NCBI GenBank assembly: GCA_019635535.1
Contig: JAHBZH010000001.1
Coordinates: 2,012,995-2,076,994 of the forward strand
Direction of reading: 5' to 3'
Length of the DNA: 64,000 nt
Source: Sphingomonas sp.
GTDB taxonomy: Bacteria > Pseudomonadota > Alphaproteobacteria > Sphingomonadales > Sphingomonadaceae
The notes beneath the pieces were generated by a model that ran no database searches, had not been told where the DNA came from, and saw only the letters and a list, made by a program, of their open reading frames with translations. Shown piece after piece: positions 25,142 through 32,781 of the stretch (positions within the stretch are counted from its first letter, which is position 1; each line of letters opens with the position of its first letter). The position numbers were made by a program, and so were the translations under genes.

Positions 25142-26317
25142 TCAGGCGGGACGAATAAGATCGCGCTCTGTCAATGTTTCGAAGAACAGGCGCACGTCGC
25201 GCTCGATCTCGTCCGGATCGCGATCGGGAAAAGCGCTCTGCACTATTGCGGCGGCCTCGCCTGTTCCGACCGGTTCGGCCATCAGGTTCCAAAGACCGAA
25301 GGCGAGATCGTCGAGTCGATAGACGCCGTCGCTGCGCGCGCAGACCAGATAGCGCACGCCGTCCACCTCATGCACGGCGACACCTGGCGCTGGTCTGAAC
25401 TGCGGCTCGCTCGGGCCGGACCAGGCCGGGCGTTCGCCCGAAGGCGCGGGCGGCGCGGCGCGATCCGGCGCCATCCACATCGCGCCGCTGCGCACCGTCC
25501 TTGCCAGCAGCTCGGCGGCATCGTCGAGATCGGAATAATGCAGGACATGGCAGGGCACGGCCTCGATCAACGCGGCGATCCGGCCGATCGCACCGCTCGC
25601 GCCGACGCGCGGCGACAGATTCTGGAGGAGCAGTGCCTCCACGCCGTCGCCGGGCGAAGCGGCCTCGATACGGGCGCCGGGCACGCCGCGCTCGAGCAGG
25701 ACGACCGCGCCGATCCTCGCCGTCTTGCCGAAGCGCGGGCGGACCGCGCCCGGCAGGTCGAGATAGAGATAATCCTCGTCCCCCGGTCCCTCATGCGCCG
25801 CCAGGAAGTCCCGGAACATGTCGCCGATCCCCGGCGGCAGGGGCCGGCGCAGGCGCGGCGCGATGCCGAAGGAGCTGCCGGATCGTTCGTCCGCGCCGCC
25901 GAGAATCAGCATGTCGTCGGCGAACAGATCCCAGCCGGCGGCGGCAAGGCGTGCGGCGAGCGTGCTCTTGCCCGCCCGCGCCGTGCCCGGAAAGATGATC
26001 AGGCGTCCGTCCAGCGCCGCCGCCGCGCAGTGCAAAGTCAGCCGGTCCGGATTTTCGGCGAGCCAGGCTTCGGCAAGATCGACCGCCAGATTGGCGGCGG
26101 CGCGGAACGGATCGGGCTCCACCACCGGCGCGTCCAGCCAGGGCGCTTCGATATGGAAGGCGCCATCGCGGCGGGCGACGCGCAGTGGCGTCTCGCCGTC
26201 GTCGGATGTCGGTTCCGCGCCCCAGCCGTCGCACAAACGGCCTAGCCAGCCGATCAGGCTGTCGCTGTCGCCCTCGAACGACACCGGTGCAGAGAGCGGC
26301 GGAAAGGAAAACCTCAC
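25142..26317 (-). CDS. HPr-kinase-like protein fused to PqqD domain
   Basis: 391-aa two-domain protein. Residues about 90-280 look like the HPr kinase/phosphorylase P-loop fold: T-L-H-C-A-A lead-in, Walker A P-G-T-A-R-A-G-K-S-T (110-119) and F-A-D-D (132-135). After a Pro-rich linker (about 287-312), residues 312-391 form a PqqD-like domain (V-Y-R-L-D-D-L-A-F-G-L-W, then D-V-R-L-F-F-E-T-L). PqqD domains recognise leader peptides in peptide-modification pathways, and HPr-kinase homologues phosphorylate some peptides. The gene starts at GTG 26317, 29 bp after a short Tat-signal peptide gene on the same strand, its likely substrate. No radical-SAM, protease or nucleotidyltransferase gene is adjacent. 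Function is inference. Confidence 0.75.
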   Translation of the reverse strand: MRFSFPPLSAPVSFEGDSDSLIGWLGRLCDGWGAEPTSDDGETPLRVARRDGAFHIEAPWLDAPVVEPDPFRAAANLAVDLAEAWLAENPDRLTLHCAAAALDGRLIIFPGTARAGKSTLAARLAAAGWDLFADDMLILGGADERSGSSFGIAPRLRRPLPPGIGDMFRDFLAAHEGPGDEDYLYLDLPGAVRPRFGKTARIGAVVLLERGVPGARIEAASPGDGVEALLLQNLSPRVGASGAIGRIAALIEAVPCHVLHYSDLDDAAELLARTVRSGAMWMAPDRAAPPAPSGERPAWSGPSEPQFRPAPGVAVHEVDGVRYLVCARSDGVYRLDDLAFGLWNLMAEPVGTGEAAAIVQSAFPDRDPDEIERDVRLFFETLTERDLIRPA

Positions 26318-26346
26318 GCCGCCCTAGGCCCCGGCCTCAAACCGGG

Positions 26347-26622
26347 TCACCAACGGTAATAGGGCCGCCGGGGACGGGACGGCCGCGAAGGCCTCGAGAA
26401 GCGACGGTAATTGGCCCTGTGGCGCCGCCACCGCTGGCGTGCGCGGGGACGCGATGGGCGAGACGGGCGAGACGGGCGCGACCAGGAGCCGCCGCGCCGC
26501 TGCGCCTTCGCTTCGCTGATGCCGAGAATGGCGGGGCCGGCATAGGCGGCCAGCGCGCCGAGGCCGAGCAGGCCCAGCATGCGGCGGCGCTCCGGATGCT
26601 TGATGTCGTTTTCGTCGCTCAT
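26347..26622 (-). CDS. Tat-signal peptide with SRP repeats
   Basis: 91-aa precursor preceded by a near-perfect GGAGG ribosome site 5 nt before ATG 26622. It has a charged start, a twin-arginine-type R-R-R-M-L-G-L-L-G-L-G run, a hydrophobic stretch to about residue 32 and a cleavage site near E-A-K-A/Q. The mature 51 residues are extremely basic. Four tandem Ser-Arg-Pro triplets, a W-R-R-H-R linker and three more triplets lead to the ending R-R-P-Y-Y-R-W. There are no acidic residues after cleavage. First gene of a pair with the kinase/PqqD fusion. No family known to me; a modified secreted peptide or a cell-envelope-binding peptide are options. Confidence 0.72.
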   Translation of the reverse strand: MSDENDIKHPERRRMLGLLGLGALAAYAGPAILGISEAKAQRRGGSWSRPSRPSRPSRPRARQRWRRHRANYRRFSRPSRPSRPRRPYYRW

Positions 26623-26809
26623 CAATTCCTCCCGCTACACGTCACATTATCGCAGCACCGAACTGAACGTTTCGCGGCTGAACCCTTTCTTAATCCGCCG
26701 CCAAGCGCGACGAACCGCCCGCGTAACGCGTGGAGTCGAGCCGATCGCGCATTGCGCTTATCCTGTCGGGCGACTTGCAGGCCTGCCTCGTGCTGCCCAG
26801 ATGAGCTTG

Positions 26810-27127
26810 ATGACGCCGCGGCAGAAATGGCTGGCATGGGGTCGGGTGCCCGTGGTCAGGCAATGCCTGTTCCTGCTCGGCTGCTTCCTGATCCTCGTCT
26901 CGCCTCTGGTCGGCGCGATTCCGGGGCCCGGCGGCGTGGTCGTCTTCGCGCTCGGGCTGGGCCTGATGCTCAAATATAGCGAATGGGCGAAGCGCAAATA
27001 TGTCGCGTTCAAGCGCCGCCATCCGAACAAGGGCCGCTGGGCCGATTGGGGCATGCGCCGGAGCAGCGCGGCGCGGCGCGAGGAAATCCGCCAGCAGCAG
27101 GGTGAAAATGACGCCGCCGGCGATTGA
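26810..27127 (+). CDS. PGPGW-type small membrane protein
   Basis: 105-aa protein with a hydrophobic segment (C-L-F-L-L-G-C-F-L-I-L-V) running into I-P-G-P-G-G, a second hydrophobic stretch, and a strongly basic cytoplasmic tail (E-W-A-K-R-K-Y-V-A-F-K-R-R-H-P-N-K-G-R-W). The P-G-P-G motif and layout match the putative transmembrane PGPGW family, function unknown. ATG 26810 (M-T-P-R-Q-K-W) is preferred; ATG 26801 is in frame. Conserved-looking in sphingomonads just upstream of rpmH. The 187-bp gap to the divergent peptide gene has no other gene. Confidence 0.7.
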   Translation: MTPRQKWLAWGRVPVVRQCLFLLGCFLILVSPLVGAIPGPGGVVVFALGLGLMLKYSEWAKRKYVAFKRRHPNKGRWADWGMRRSSAARREEIRQQQGENDAAGD

Positions 27128-27152
27128 CTTTGCTTCGGCTCTTGCCTATCGG
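27124..27152 (+). promoter_or_regulatory. Candidate sigma-70-type promoter for rpmH
   Basis: TTGACT (27124-27129), a 17-bp spacer, then TATCGG (27147-27152). The -35 matches the consensus in five of six positions, and the TATNNN form of the -10 is usual in GC-rich alphaproteobacteria. It overlaps the stop codon of the upstream membrane-protein gene and would give a leader of about 58 nt before rpmH. Confidence 0.55.
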
Positions 27153-27163
27153 CGCCCTCAACG

Positions 27164-27191
27164 AGGCCGCCCTAGCGCGGCCCTTTTCTTT
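27164..27191 (+). terminator. Terminator-like hairpin in rpmH leader
   Basis: GGCCGC (27165-27170), loop CCTAGC, GCGGCC (27177-27182), then CTTTTCTTT. This is an intrinsic-terminator shape 38 bp after the upstream gene stop and 25 bp before rpmH. If the promoter at 27124 is used, it lies inside the rpmH leader and could attenuate; otherwise it ends the upstream transcript. Confidence 0.5.
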
Positions 27192-27209
27192 CGATACGAA
27201 TTACGAGGA

Positions 27210-27800
27210 ATGAGCGATGAAGCGCACCTTCCAGCCGAGCAATCTCGTGCGCAAGCGCCGGCACGGCTTCCGGGCCCGGATGGCGACCGTCGGCGGCCGC
27301 AAGGTCCTTGCCGCGCGCCGCAGCCGCGGCCGCAAGAAGCTTTCGGCGTAACCAAACCCGATATCGGGAAGCTGACCCGCCGCGCGGACTTCCTGGCCGC
27401 GAACGGCGGGTTTCGCGCGCCCACGTCCGGCTTCGTCCTGCTGGTGCGGCGGCGCGACGACGGCGACGCGACGATGCGCCTCGGCCTCACCGTTTCCAAG
27501 AAGGTCGGCAATGCGGTGATCCGCAACCGGATGAAACGCCGGTTCCGCGAATTGGCCCGCGCCGTTCTGCCGGAGCGGGGCATAACCGGCGCCGATCATG
27601 TGCTGATCGGCCGGATGGGCGGCATCGAACGGCCGTTCGAGATGCTGACCGCCGATCTTACGAATGCTTTGGCCAAACTCCAAAGAAACACCGTTCGGCC
27701 TGAGCCTGTCGAAGGCCTGCCCTTTCCTTCCGACCTCCCGAAGAACAAAAGCAGGGCTTCGACAGGCTCAGCCCGAACGGATGGGGAGCGTGATGGATGA
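27210..27800 (+). CDS. rnpA: Ribonuclease P protein component
   Basis: Protein subunit of RNase P, which matures tRNA 5' ends. The conserved core begins at L-T-R-R-A-D-F-L-A (from about nt 27372) and includes the signature [20 protein letters not shown]. No ATG, GTG or TTG occurs in this frame between 27210 and the core, so ATG 27210 is the nearest standard start, giving 196 aa and enclosing rpmH in another phase. A CTG at 27372 is the non-standard alternative. The last 36 residues (R-P-E-P-V-E-G... S-T-G-S-A-R-T) come from an inserted palindromic repeat. The stop overlaps yidD. Confidence 0.85.
   Translation: MSDEAHLPAEQSRAQAPARLPGPDGDRRRPQGPCRAPQPRPQEAFGVTKPDIGKLTRRADFLAANGGFRAPTSGFVLLVRRRDDGDATMRLGLTVSKKVGNAVIRNRMKRRFRELARAVLPERGITGADHVLIGRMGGIERPFEMLTADLTNALAKLQRNTVRPEPVEGLPFPSDLPKNKSRASTGSARTDGERDG
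27217..27351 (+). CDS. rpmH: 50S ribosomal protein L34
   Basis: 44-residue ribosomal protein starting M-K-R-T-F-Q-P-S and containing [11 protein letters not shown], the invariant L34 sequence. A GAGGA ribosome site is centred 7-8 nt before the ATG. It opens the classic rpmH-rnpA-yidD-yidC-engB block. It appears to lie entirely within the rnpA reading frame (different phase), because the only ordinary start in the rnpA frame, ATG 27210, is 4 nt before this ATG. Confidence 0.97.
   Translation: MKRTFQPSNLVRKRRHGFRARMATVGGRKVLAARRSRGRKKLSA
27691..27780. repeat. Palindromic repeat in rnpA 3' end
   Basis: Two 30-bp arms in inverted orientation (27691-27720 and 27751-27780), identical at 28 of 30 positions after reverse complementing, around a 30-bp centre. 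The arm contains CTGAGCCTGTCGAAG, the core of a repeat that, from memory, is abundant in sphingomonads and some other proteobacteria. It reads openly in the rnpA frame in both arms, giving R-P-E-P-V-E-G and S-T-G-S-A-R-T. Confidence 0.88.
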
Positions 27801-28009
27801 TCGCGAAGGCGCTGATCCTGATCGCGCGAGGCTGGCAATTGGGCCCGTCGCGCGTGCTGCCGCCGAGCTGCCGCTTCCAGCCAAGCTGCTCGGCCTATGC
27901 AATCACCGCGCTTTCCCGCTATGGCGCGCTGCGCGGAAGCTGGCTGGCATTGCGCCGGCTGCTGCGCTGTCACCCCTGGGGGGGATCCGGCCACGATCCG
28001 GTGCCATGA
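27797..28009 (+). CDS. yidD: Membrane protein insertion efficiency factor YidD
   Basis: 70-aa membrane-associated protein that assists YidC-dependent insertion. Family marks: [23 protein letters not shown] and [14 protein letters not shown] at the C-terminus. The ATG overlaps the rnpA stop (ATGA), and yidC follows after 29 bp. Confidence 0.95.
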   Translation: MIAKALILIARGWQLGPSRVLPPSCRFQPSCSAYAITALSRYGALRGSWLALRRLLRCHPWGGSGHDPVP

Positions 28010-28038
28010 CCAATGTTGCGAATGATGAGGGGCAATAG

Positions 28039-29817
28039 GTGAACGATCACAAGAACATGATCCTGGCGATCGCGCTGTCCGCGCTCGTCCTTATCGGCTG
28101 GACCGTGATCGCCGACACCTGGTTCCCGCCCGCCAACCCGCCGGTGACCAAGATCGAGGACGGCCGCGAGGTGGCGGTCGAACGGCCGACCGTGACGCCC
28201 GTCGCCGAAACGCCCCGCGTGACCCGGGCACGCGAGACCGTGCTCGCCGAAAGCCCGCGCGTGCGCATCGAGACGCCCCGCCTCGCCGGCTCGATCAACC
28301 TGGCCGGCGCGCGGATCGACGACCTGGTGCTGACCGGCGAGCGCGAGGGGATCGGCCGCGATTCCCCGCCGGTGCGGCTGTTCTCGCCCTCCGGCTCGCC
28401 CGGCGCCTATTTCGGCACCTTCGGCTGGACCGGCGACGGCATGCGCCTGCCCGACGCCGAGACCGTCTGGCGCGCCAGCGGCGGAACGCTGACGCCCGAA
28501 ACGCCGGTGACCCTGAGCTGGGACAATGGCGAAGGGCAGCTCTTCGAGATTCGCCTGTCGGTCGATGCCGGCTATCTGTTCACCGCCGATCAGCGTGTCG
28601 TGAACCGCGGCGGCGCGCCGGTGGTGGCCCGCCCGTTCGCGCTGGTCAGCCGGGTCGGCGTCTCCGCCGATCCGGACTGGTGGACGATGCATGTCGGCCC
28701 GGTCGGCGTGTTCAATGGCGTCGCCGACTATGACAACAATTGGACCGACGTCGCCGAAGCGGGCGCCCGGACCTTCTCGACGCGTGGTGGCTGGCTCGGC
28801 TTCACCGACAAATACTGGCTCGCGGCGATCGTCCCCGATCAGGCGCGCACCGTGGAGGCCGCGTTCCGCCACAATGGCGGCACCGACAGCTACCAGGCCG
28901 ATTTCACCATCGCGCCGACCGTCGTCGCGCCCGGCCGCGGCCTTGCGACCACGACCCGTTTGTTCGCCGGCGCGAAGGAAGAAGGGCTGCTCGCCACCTA
29001 TACCGACGAACTCGGCACCCGACTCGACAAGGCGATCGACTGGGGCTGGTTCGAATGGTTCATGCAGCCGATCTTCAAGCTGCTGCTCTGGCTGTTCGCC
29101 TATCTGGGCAATTTCGGCCTGGCGATCATTTCGCTGACCGTGATCGTCCGCCTGCTGCTCTATCCGATCGCGCAGAAGCAGTTCGCCTCGATGGCGGCGA
29201 TGCGCGTCGTCCAGCCCAAGATGAAGGCGATCCAGGAGCGCTACAAGGACGACCGGCCGAAGATGCAGGAAGAGATGATGAAGCTCTACCGCGAGGAGAA
29301 GGTGAACCCCCTCGCCGGCTGCCTGCCCATCTTCCTGCAAATCCCGATCTTCTATGCGCTCTACAAGGTGCTGATGCTGTCGGTGGAGATGCGGCACGAG
29401 CCGTTCGTGCTGTGGATCCGCGATCTTTCCGCGCCCGATCCGCTCACCCCGGTCAACCTGTTCGGCTTCCTGCCCTTCACGCCGCCGGCCTTCCTGATCA
29501 TCGGCATCCTGCCGATCCTGGTGGGCGTGACGATGTGGCTGCAGATGCGGCTCAATCCGGCGCCGATGGACCCGATCCAGAAGCAGGTCTTCGCGATCAT
29601 GCCCTGGGTGCTGATCGTCATCATGGCGCCGTTCGCGGCCGGCCTGCAGCTTTACTGGGTGACCAACAACCTGCTGTCGATCGGCCAGCAGAAGCTGCTC
29701 TACATGCGCCATCCGCAGCTCAAGGCGCAGGCCGGCGCCGTGGCGACGGCCACCGCGCCGCCCTCGCCGCCGGCCGATCCGGCGCCGAAGACGAAGCCGC
29801 GTCGTCCCCGCAAGTGA
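28039..29817 (+). CDS. yidC: Membrane protein insertase YidC
   Basis: Inserts and folds inner-membrane proteins, alone or with Sec. The 592-aa protein has the N-terminal signal-anchor (about residues 7-24), the large periplasmic beta-domain of Gram-negative YidC (to about 330) and the C-terminal five-helix core ([10 protein letters not shown] onward), with the conserved R in R-L-L-L-Y-P and a basic C-terminal tail (P-R-R-P-R-K). It starts at GTG 28039. Its stop overlaps the engB GTG. Confidence 0.96.
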   Translation: MNDHKNMILAIALSALVLIGWTVIADTWFPPANPPVTKIEDGREVAVERPTVTPVAETPRVTRARETVLAESPRVRIETPRLAGSINLAGARIDDLVLTGEREGIGRDSPPVRLFSPSGSPGAYFGTFGWTGDGMRLPDAETVWRASGGTLTPETPVTLSWDNGEGQLFEIRLSVDAGYLFTADQRVVNRGGAPVVARPFALVSRVGVSADPDWWTMHVGPVGVFNGVADYDNNWTDVAEAGARTFSTRGGWLGFTDKYWLAAIVPDQARTVEAAFRHNGGTDSYQADFTIAPTVVAPGRGLATTTRLFAGAKEEGLLATYTDELGTRLDKAIDWGWFEWFMQPIFKLLLWLFAYLGNFGLAIISLTVIVRLLLYPIAQKQFASMAAMRVVQPKMKAIQERYKDDRPKMQEEMMKLYREEKVNPLAGCLPIFLQIPIFYALYKVLMLSVEMRHEPFVLWIRDLSAPDPLTPVNLFGFLPFTPPAFLIIGILPILVGVTMWLQMRLNPAPMDPIQKQVFAIMPWVLIVIMAPFAAGLQLYWVTNNLLSIGQQKLLYMRHPQLKAQAGAVATATAPPSPPADPAPKTKPRRPRK

Positions 29818-30452
29818 GCGGCGACGACGATCTGATGGAGGCGGCCCGGAAGCTCTTTTCCGGGCCGGTCTCTTTCCTGAAATCGGCGCCGGAGCTGAAA
29901 TTCCTGCCCGATCCGGAGGTACCGGAGATCGCCTTCGCCGGCCGCTCCAACGTGGGCAAATCCTCGCTGCTCAACCGGCTGACCAACCGCTCGGGGCTGG
30001 CCCGCACCTCCAACACGCCGGGCCGCACGCAGGAACTCAACATCTTCGAGGTCGGCGATCCGGTACGGCTGCGGCTGGTGGACATGCCGGGCTACGGCTT
30101 CGCCAAGGCGCCGAAGGAGCTCGCCAGGAAGTGGCGCTTCCTGGTCAACGACTATCTGCGCGGCCGGCAGGTGCTGAAGCGCACGCTGCTGCTGATCGAC
30201 AGCCGGCACGGCATCAAGGAGATCGACCGCGAGCTGATGAAGATGCTCGACGACGCGGCGGTCAGCTATCATCTCGTCCTCACCAAGGCGGACAAGATCA
30301 AGGCGAGCGCGCTCGACGAGGTGACGCAGCGCACGGCGGAGGAAGCGCGCCGGCATCCCGCCGCGCATCCGGAGATCATCGCGACATCGAGCGAAAAGGG
30401 GCTGGGCATGGACCGGCTGCGCGCGGCGGTGCTAGAGGCGGCGCAAGTCTGA
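29814..30452 (+). CDS. engB: Ribosome biogenesis GTPase YihA/YsxC/EngB
   Basis: GTPase needed for 50S assembly and cell division. G1 [10 protein letters not shown]2 region [10 protein letters not shown]3 D-M-P-G-Y-G-F-A and G4 T-K-A-D are all present; 212 aa is typical. GTG 29814 overlaps the yidC stop; ATG 29835 is in frame and possible. The yidC-engB order is standard in alphaproteobacteria. Confidence 0.95.
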   Translation: MSGDDDLMEAARKLFSGPVSFLKSAPELKFLPDPEVPEIAFAGRSNVGKSSLLNRLTNRSGLARTSNTPGRTQELNIFEVGDPVRLRLVDMPGYGFAKAPKELARKWRFLVNDYLRGRQVLKRTLLLIDSRHGIKEIDRELMKMLDDAAVSYHLVLTKADKIKASALDEVTQRTAEEARRHPAAHPEIIATSSEKGLGMDRLRAAVLEAAQV

Positions 30453-30479
30453 CGCCGCGCGTCCAGCGAGAGGAACGGG

Positions 30480-31145
30480 ATGCTCAAGCTCATCATCGGC
30501 AACAAGGCCTATTCCTCCTGGTCGCTGCGCGGCTGGCTGGCGGTGAAGCAGTCCGGTCTGCCGTTCGAGGAGATCACCGTCCCGATGTTCGACGCGGACT
30601 GGGACAGGCGCGCGGAAGGCGACGAGTTCGCGCCTTCGGGCGGCAAGGTGCCGATCCTGTGGGACGACCAGACCGTGATCTGGGACAGCCTGGCGATCGT
30701 CGAATGGCTCGCCGACCGGACCGACAAGGCACGCTACTGGCCGCGCGACGACACCGCGCGGGGCATGGCCCGGTCGATGGCCGCCGAAATGCATTCCAGC
30801 TATCCGAATCTGCGCCGCGAGCTGTCGATGAACGTGCGCAAGCAATTCCCGACGCCACAGCTCGACGATACGGTGAAGGCCGAGATCATCCGCATCCTGG
30901 AGCTGTGGGCCCAGGCGCGCGCGCGCCATGGCGGCGGCGGACCCTATCTGTTCGGCGATTTCGGCGCGGTGGACATCATGTTCGCGCCGGTGGTGACGCG
31001 CTTCGTCACCTATTCGATCCCCGTCCCCCGCTTCGCCGCCGCCTATATGGAGACGATCCTCGACCATGCCTGGATGCGCGACTGGATCGACGCGGCACAG
31101 AGCGAGCCCTGGGTGATCGAGCAGTACGAAACGCCGCAGGCATAG
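30480..31145 (+). CDS. Glutathione S-transferase family protein
   Basis: 221-aa cytosolic protein with the thioredoxin-like N-terminal domain (A-Y-S-S-W-S-L-R-G at 9-17 with candidate catalytic Ser; later G-K-V-P-I-L-W and the glutathione-contact D-S-L-A-I) and an all-helical C-terminal domain. The substrate is unknown. A GAGGAACGGG ribosome site precedes ATG 30480. dapE follows 3 bp after the stop, so the two are co-transcribed, without an obvious functional link. Confidence 0.88.
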   Translation: MLKLIIGNKAYSSWSLRGWLAVKQSGLPFEEITVPMFDADWDRRAEGDEFAPSGGKVPILWDDQTVIWDSLAIVEWLADRTDKARYWPRDDTARGMARSMAAEMHSSYPNLRRELSMNVRKQFPTPQLDDTVKAEIIRILELWAQARARHGGGGPYLFGDFGAVDIMFAPVVTRFVTYSIPVPRFAAAYMETILDHAWMRDWIDAAQSEPWVIEQYETPQA

Positions 31146-31148
31146 CCG

Positions 31149-32285
31149 ATGAGCGAGACGATCGACCCCATCGCACTGAGCGAGCGCCTGATCGCCTGCC
31201 CCAGCATCACCCCCGCGACCGGGGCGGTGTTCGATGTGCTGGAGGCGGCTTTGGTGCCATTGGGGTTCGAGGTGCACCGCTTCACGATGGGCGAGGCGCC
31301 GGACGGGCCGGTCGAGAATCTCTACGCCTCGCGCGGATCGGGCGGGCCGCATCTCGGCTTCGCCGGCCATCTCGACGTGGTGCCGCCGGGCGACGGCTGG
31401 GCGAGTGACCCGTTCTTGCCGGAGCTGCGCGGCGGGCTGCTGCACGGGCGCGGCGCGGTGGACATGAAGGCGAGCATCGCCGCCTTCGTCGCCGCCTGCG
31501 CGGACGCGGCCGACCATCCCGGCACGATCAGCTTCATCATCACCGGCGACGAGGAAGGGCCGGCGACCTTCGGCACGCCCAAGCTGATCGAGTGGATGGC
31601 CGAACGCGGCATCCGCCCCGACATGATCCTGATCGGCGAACCGACCAGCGAGGCGCGGCTGGGCGACGTGGTGAAGATCGGGCGGCGCGGATCGGTCAAC
31701 ATGTGGGTGACGGTGCCGGGCACGCAGGGCCATGTCGCCTATCCGCACCGGGCGGACAATCCGGTGCCGGGGCTCGCGAAGGTGATCGAGGCGCTGGAGG
31801 CGATCCATCTCGACGACGGCAACGAGGCGTTCCAGCCCTCCAATCTGGAGATCACCGCGGTCGAGACATCGAGCAAGGCGACCAATGTGATCCCCGGCTG
31901 GGCGCGGGCGCAGCTCAACATCCGGTTCAACAATCTCCACAAGGGCGCCGATCTTGTCGAGCTGGTGCGCCGGACCGCCGAGGCGGCGGCGCAGGACGCG
32001 ACGGTGGAAGCGAAGATTTCCGGTGAGGCCTTCCTGACGCCGCCGGGGCCGATCCACGACATCGTCGCCCGGGCGATCGAGGCGGAGACGGGCATCACGC
32101 CGAAGCTCTCCACCCATGGCGGCACCTCGGACGGGCGCTTCCTGATCGCGGTCTGCCCGGTGATCGATTTTGGCCTGCCCAATGCGACGATGCACAAGCT
32201 CGACGAAGCGGCGGCGGTGGACGACATCCACGCGCTCCAGCGCATCTATGCGCGGACGATCAGGCTGGCCCTCGGCGTCTCCTGA
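31149..32285 (+). CDS. dapE: Succinyl-diaminopimelate desuccinylase
   Basis: Zinc enzyme that frees LL-diaminopimelate and succinate, on the lysine and peptidoglycan pathway. Metal ligands lie in G-H-L-D-V-V-P-P-G-D, G-R-G-A-V-D-M-K and G-D-E-E-G-P-A, with the final His in M-H-K-L-D-E. 378 aa is the family length. It makes a useful in-window contrast with the M20-type protein at 19.7 kb, which lacks two of these ligands. The 3' end overlaps the convergent Smr gene by 26 bp. Confidence 0.95.
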   Translation: MSETIDPIALSERLIACPSITPATGAVFDVLEAALVPLGFEVHRFTMGEAPDGPVENLYASRGSGGPHLGFAGHLDVVPPGDGWASDPFLPELRGGLLHGRGAVDMKASIAAFVAACADAADHPGTISFIITGDEEGPATFGTPKLIEWMAERGIRPDMILIGEPTSEARLGDVVKIGRRGSVNMWVTVPGTQGHVAYPHRADNPVPGLAKVIEALEAIHLDDGNEAFQPSNLEITAVETSSKATNVIPGWARAQLNIRFNNLHKGADLVELVRRTAEAAAQDATVEAKISGEAFLTPPGPIHDIVARAIEAETGITPKLSTHGGTSDGRFLIAVCPVIDFGLPNATMHKLDEAAAVDDIHALQRIYARTIRLALGVS

Positions 32286-32781
32286 GGACGATATAGAGCG
32301 CCCCTGCCCCGCCATGGCGGGGTGCGGCGTTGCGGACGGCGGCGATGTTGCCGGCATGGCGCGAAACGGCGAGCCAGTCACCCACCGCCGCGCGGATCGC
32401 GCCGCGCCCGTTGCCGCTTTCCGCGCGCGGCTTGCCGGTGACGAGGAGGACGAGACGGTCGCCCGCCGAGATGGCGGCGTCCAGCCTCTCGTCGATCACC
32501 GCCCAGGCGGTCGCGAGATTGTGGCCGTGCAGATCGACGACGCGGTCCGGCGCGACTAGCCCGCGCGACAGGCGGCGGTCCCAGCTTGCATCGAGGGTGG
32601 TGCCGGGCCCCTTGCTCTTTTCGGTCGGCTTGGTGACAGGCTTCGGCGCGGATCGCGGCAATGGGCGAAGAGCAGCCGCCGCCTCGGGTTCAACGGGCGG
32701 CGGAGCGCGGCCTTCCAGCGGGCTGACCGTTTCGACCACCTTGCGCCAGAGCGCGCGTTCCTCAGTGGTCAGCCGCCGCAC
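32260..32781 (-). CDS. Smr/MutS2-type endonuclease domain protein
   Basis: 173-aa protein with a disordered Pro/Lys-rich N-terminal half and a C-terminal Smr domain, marked by D-L-H-G-H-N and later L-L-V-T-G-K (the family L-x-x-I-x-G-x-G region). Smr proteins nick or bind branched DNA or act on stalled mRNA. It overlaps the upstream mltA by 20 bp on the same strand and converges with dapE. The Smr-mltA-Tim44/secB order is conserved in alphaproteobacteria. Confidence 0.88.
   Translation of the reverse strand: MRRLTTEERALWRKVVETVSPLEGRAPPPVEPEAAAALRPLPRSAPKPVTKPTEKSKGPGTTLDASWDRRLSRGLVAPDRVVDLHGHNLATAWAVIDERLDAAISAGDRLVLLVTGKPRAESGNGRGAIRAAVGDWLAVSRHAGNIAAVRNAAPRHGGAGALYIVLRRRRGPA

Noticed and set aside
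22395..25292. 965-codon open frame on the minus strand
   Set aside because: It runs through comM and antisense to the homocysteine methyltransferase; composition is Arg/Gly/Ala-rich with no domain. It is a GC-driven shadow.
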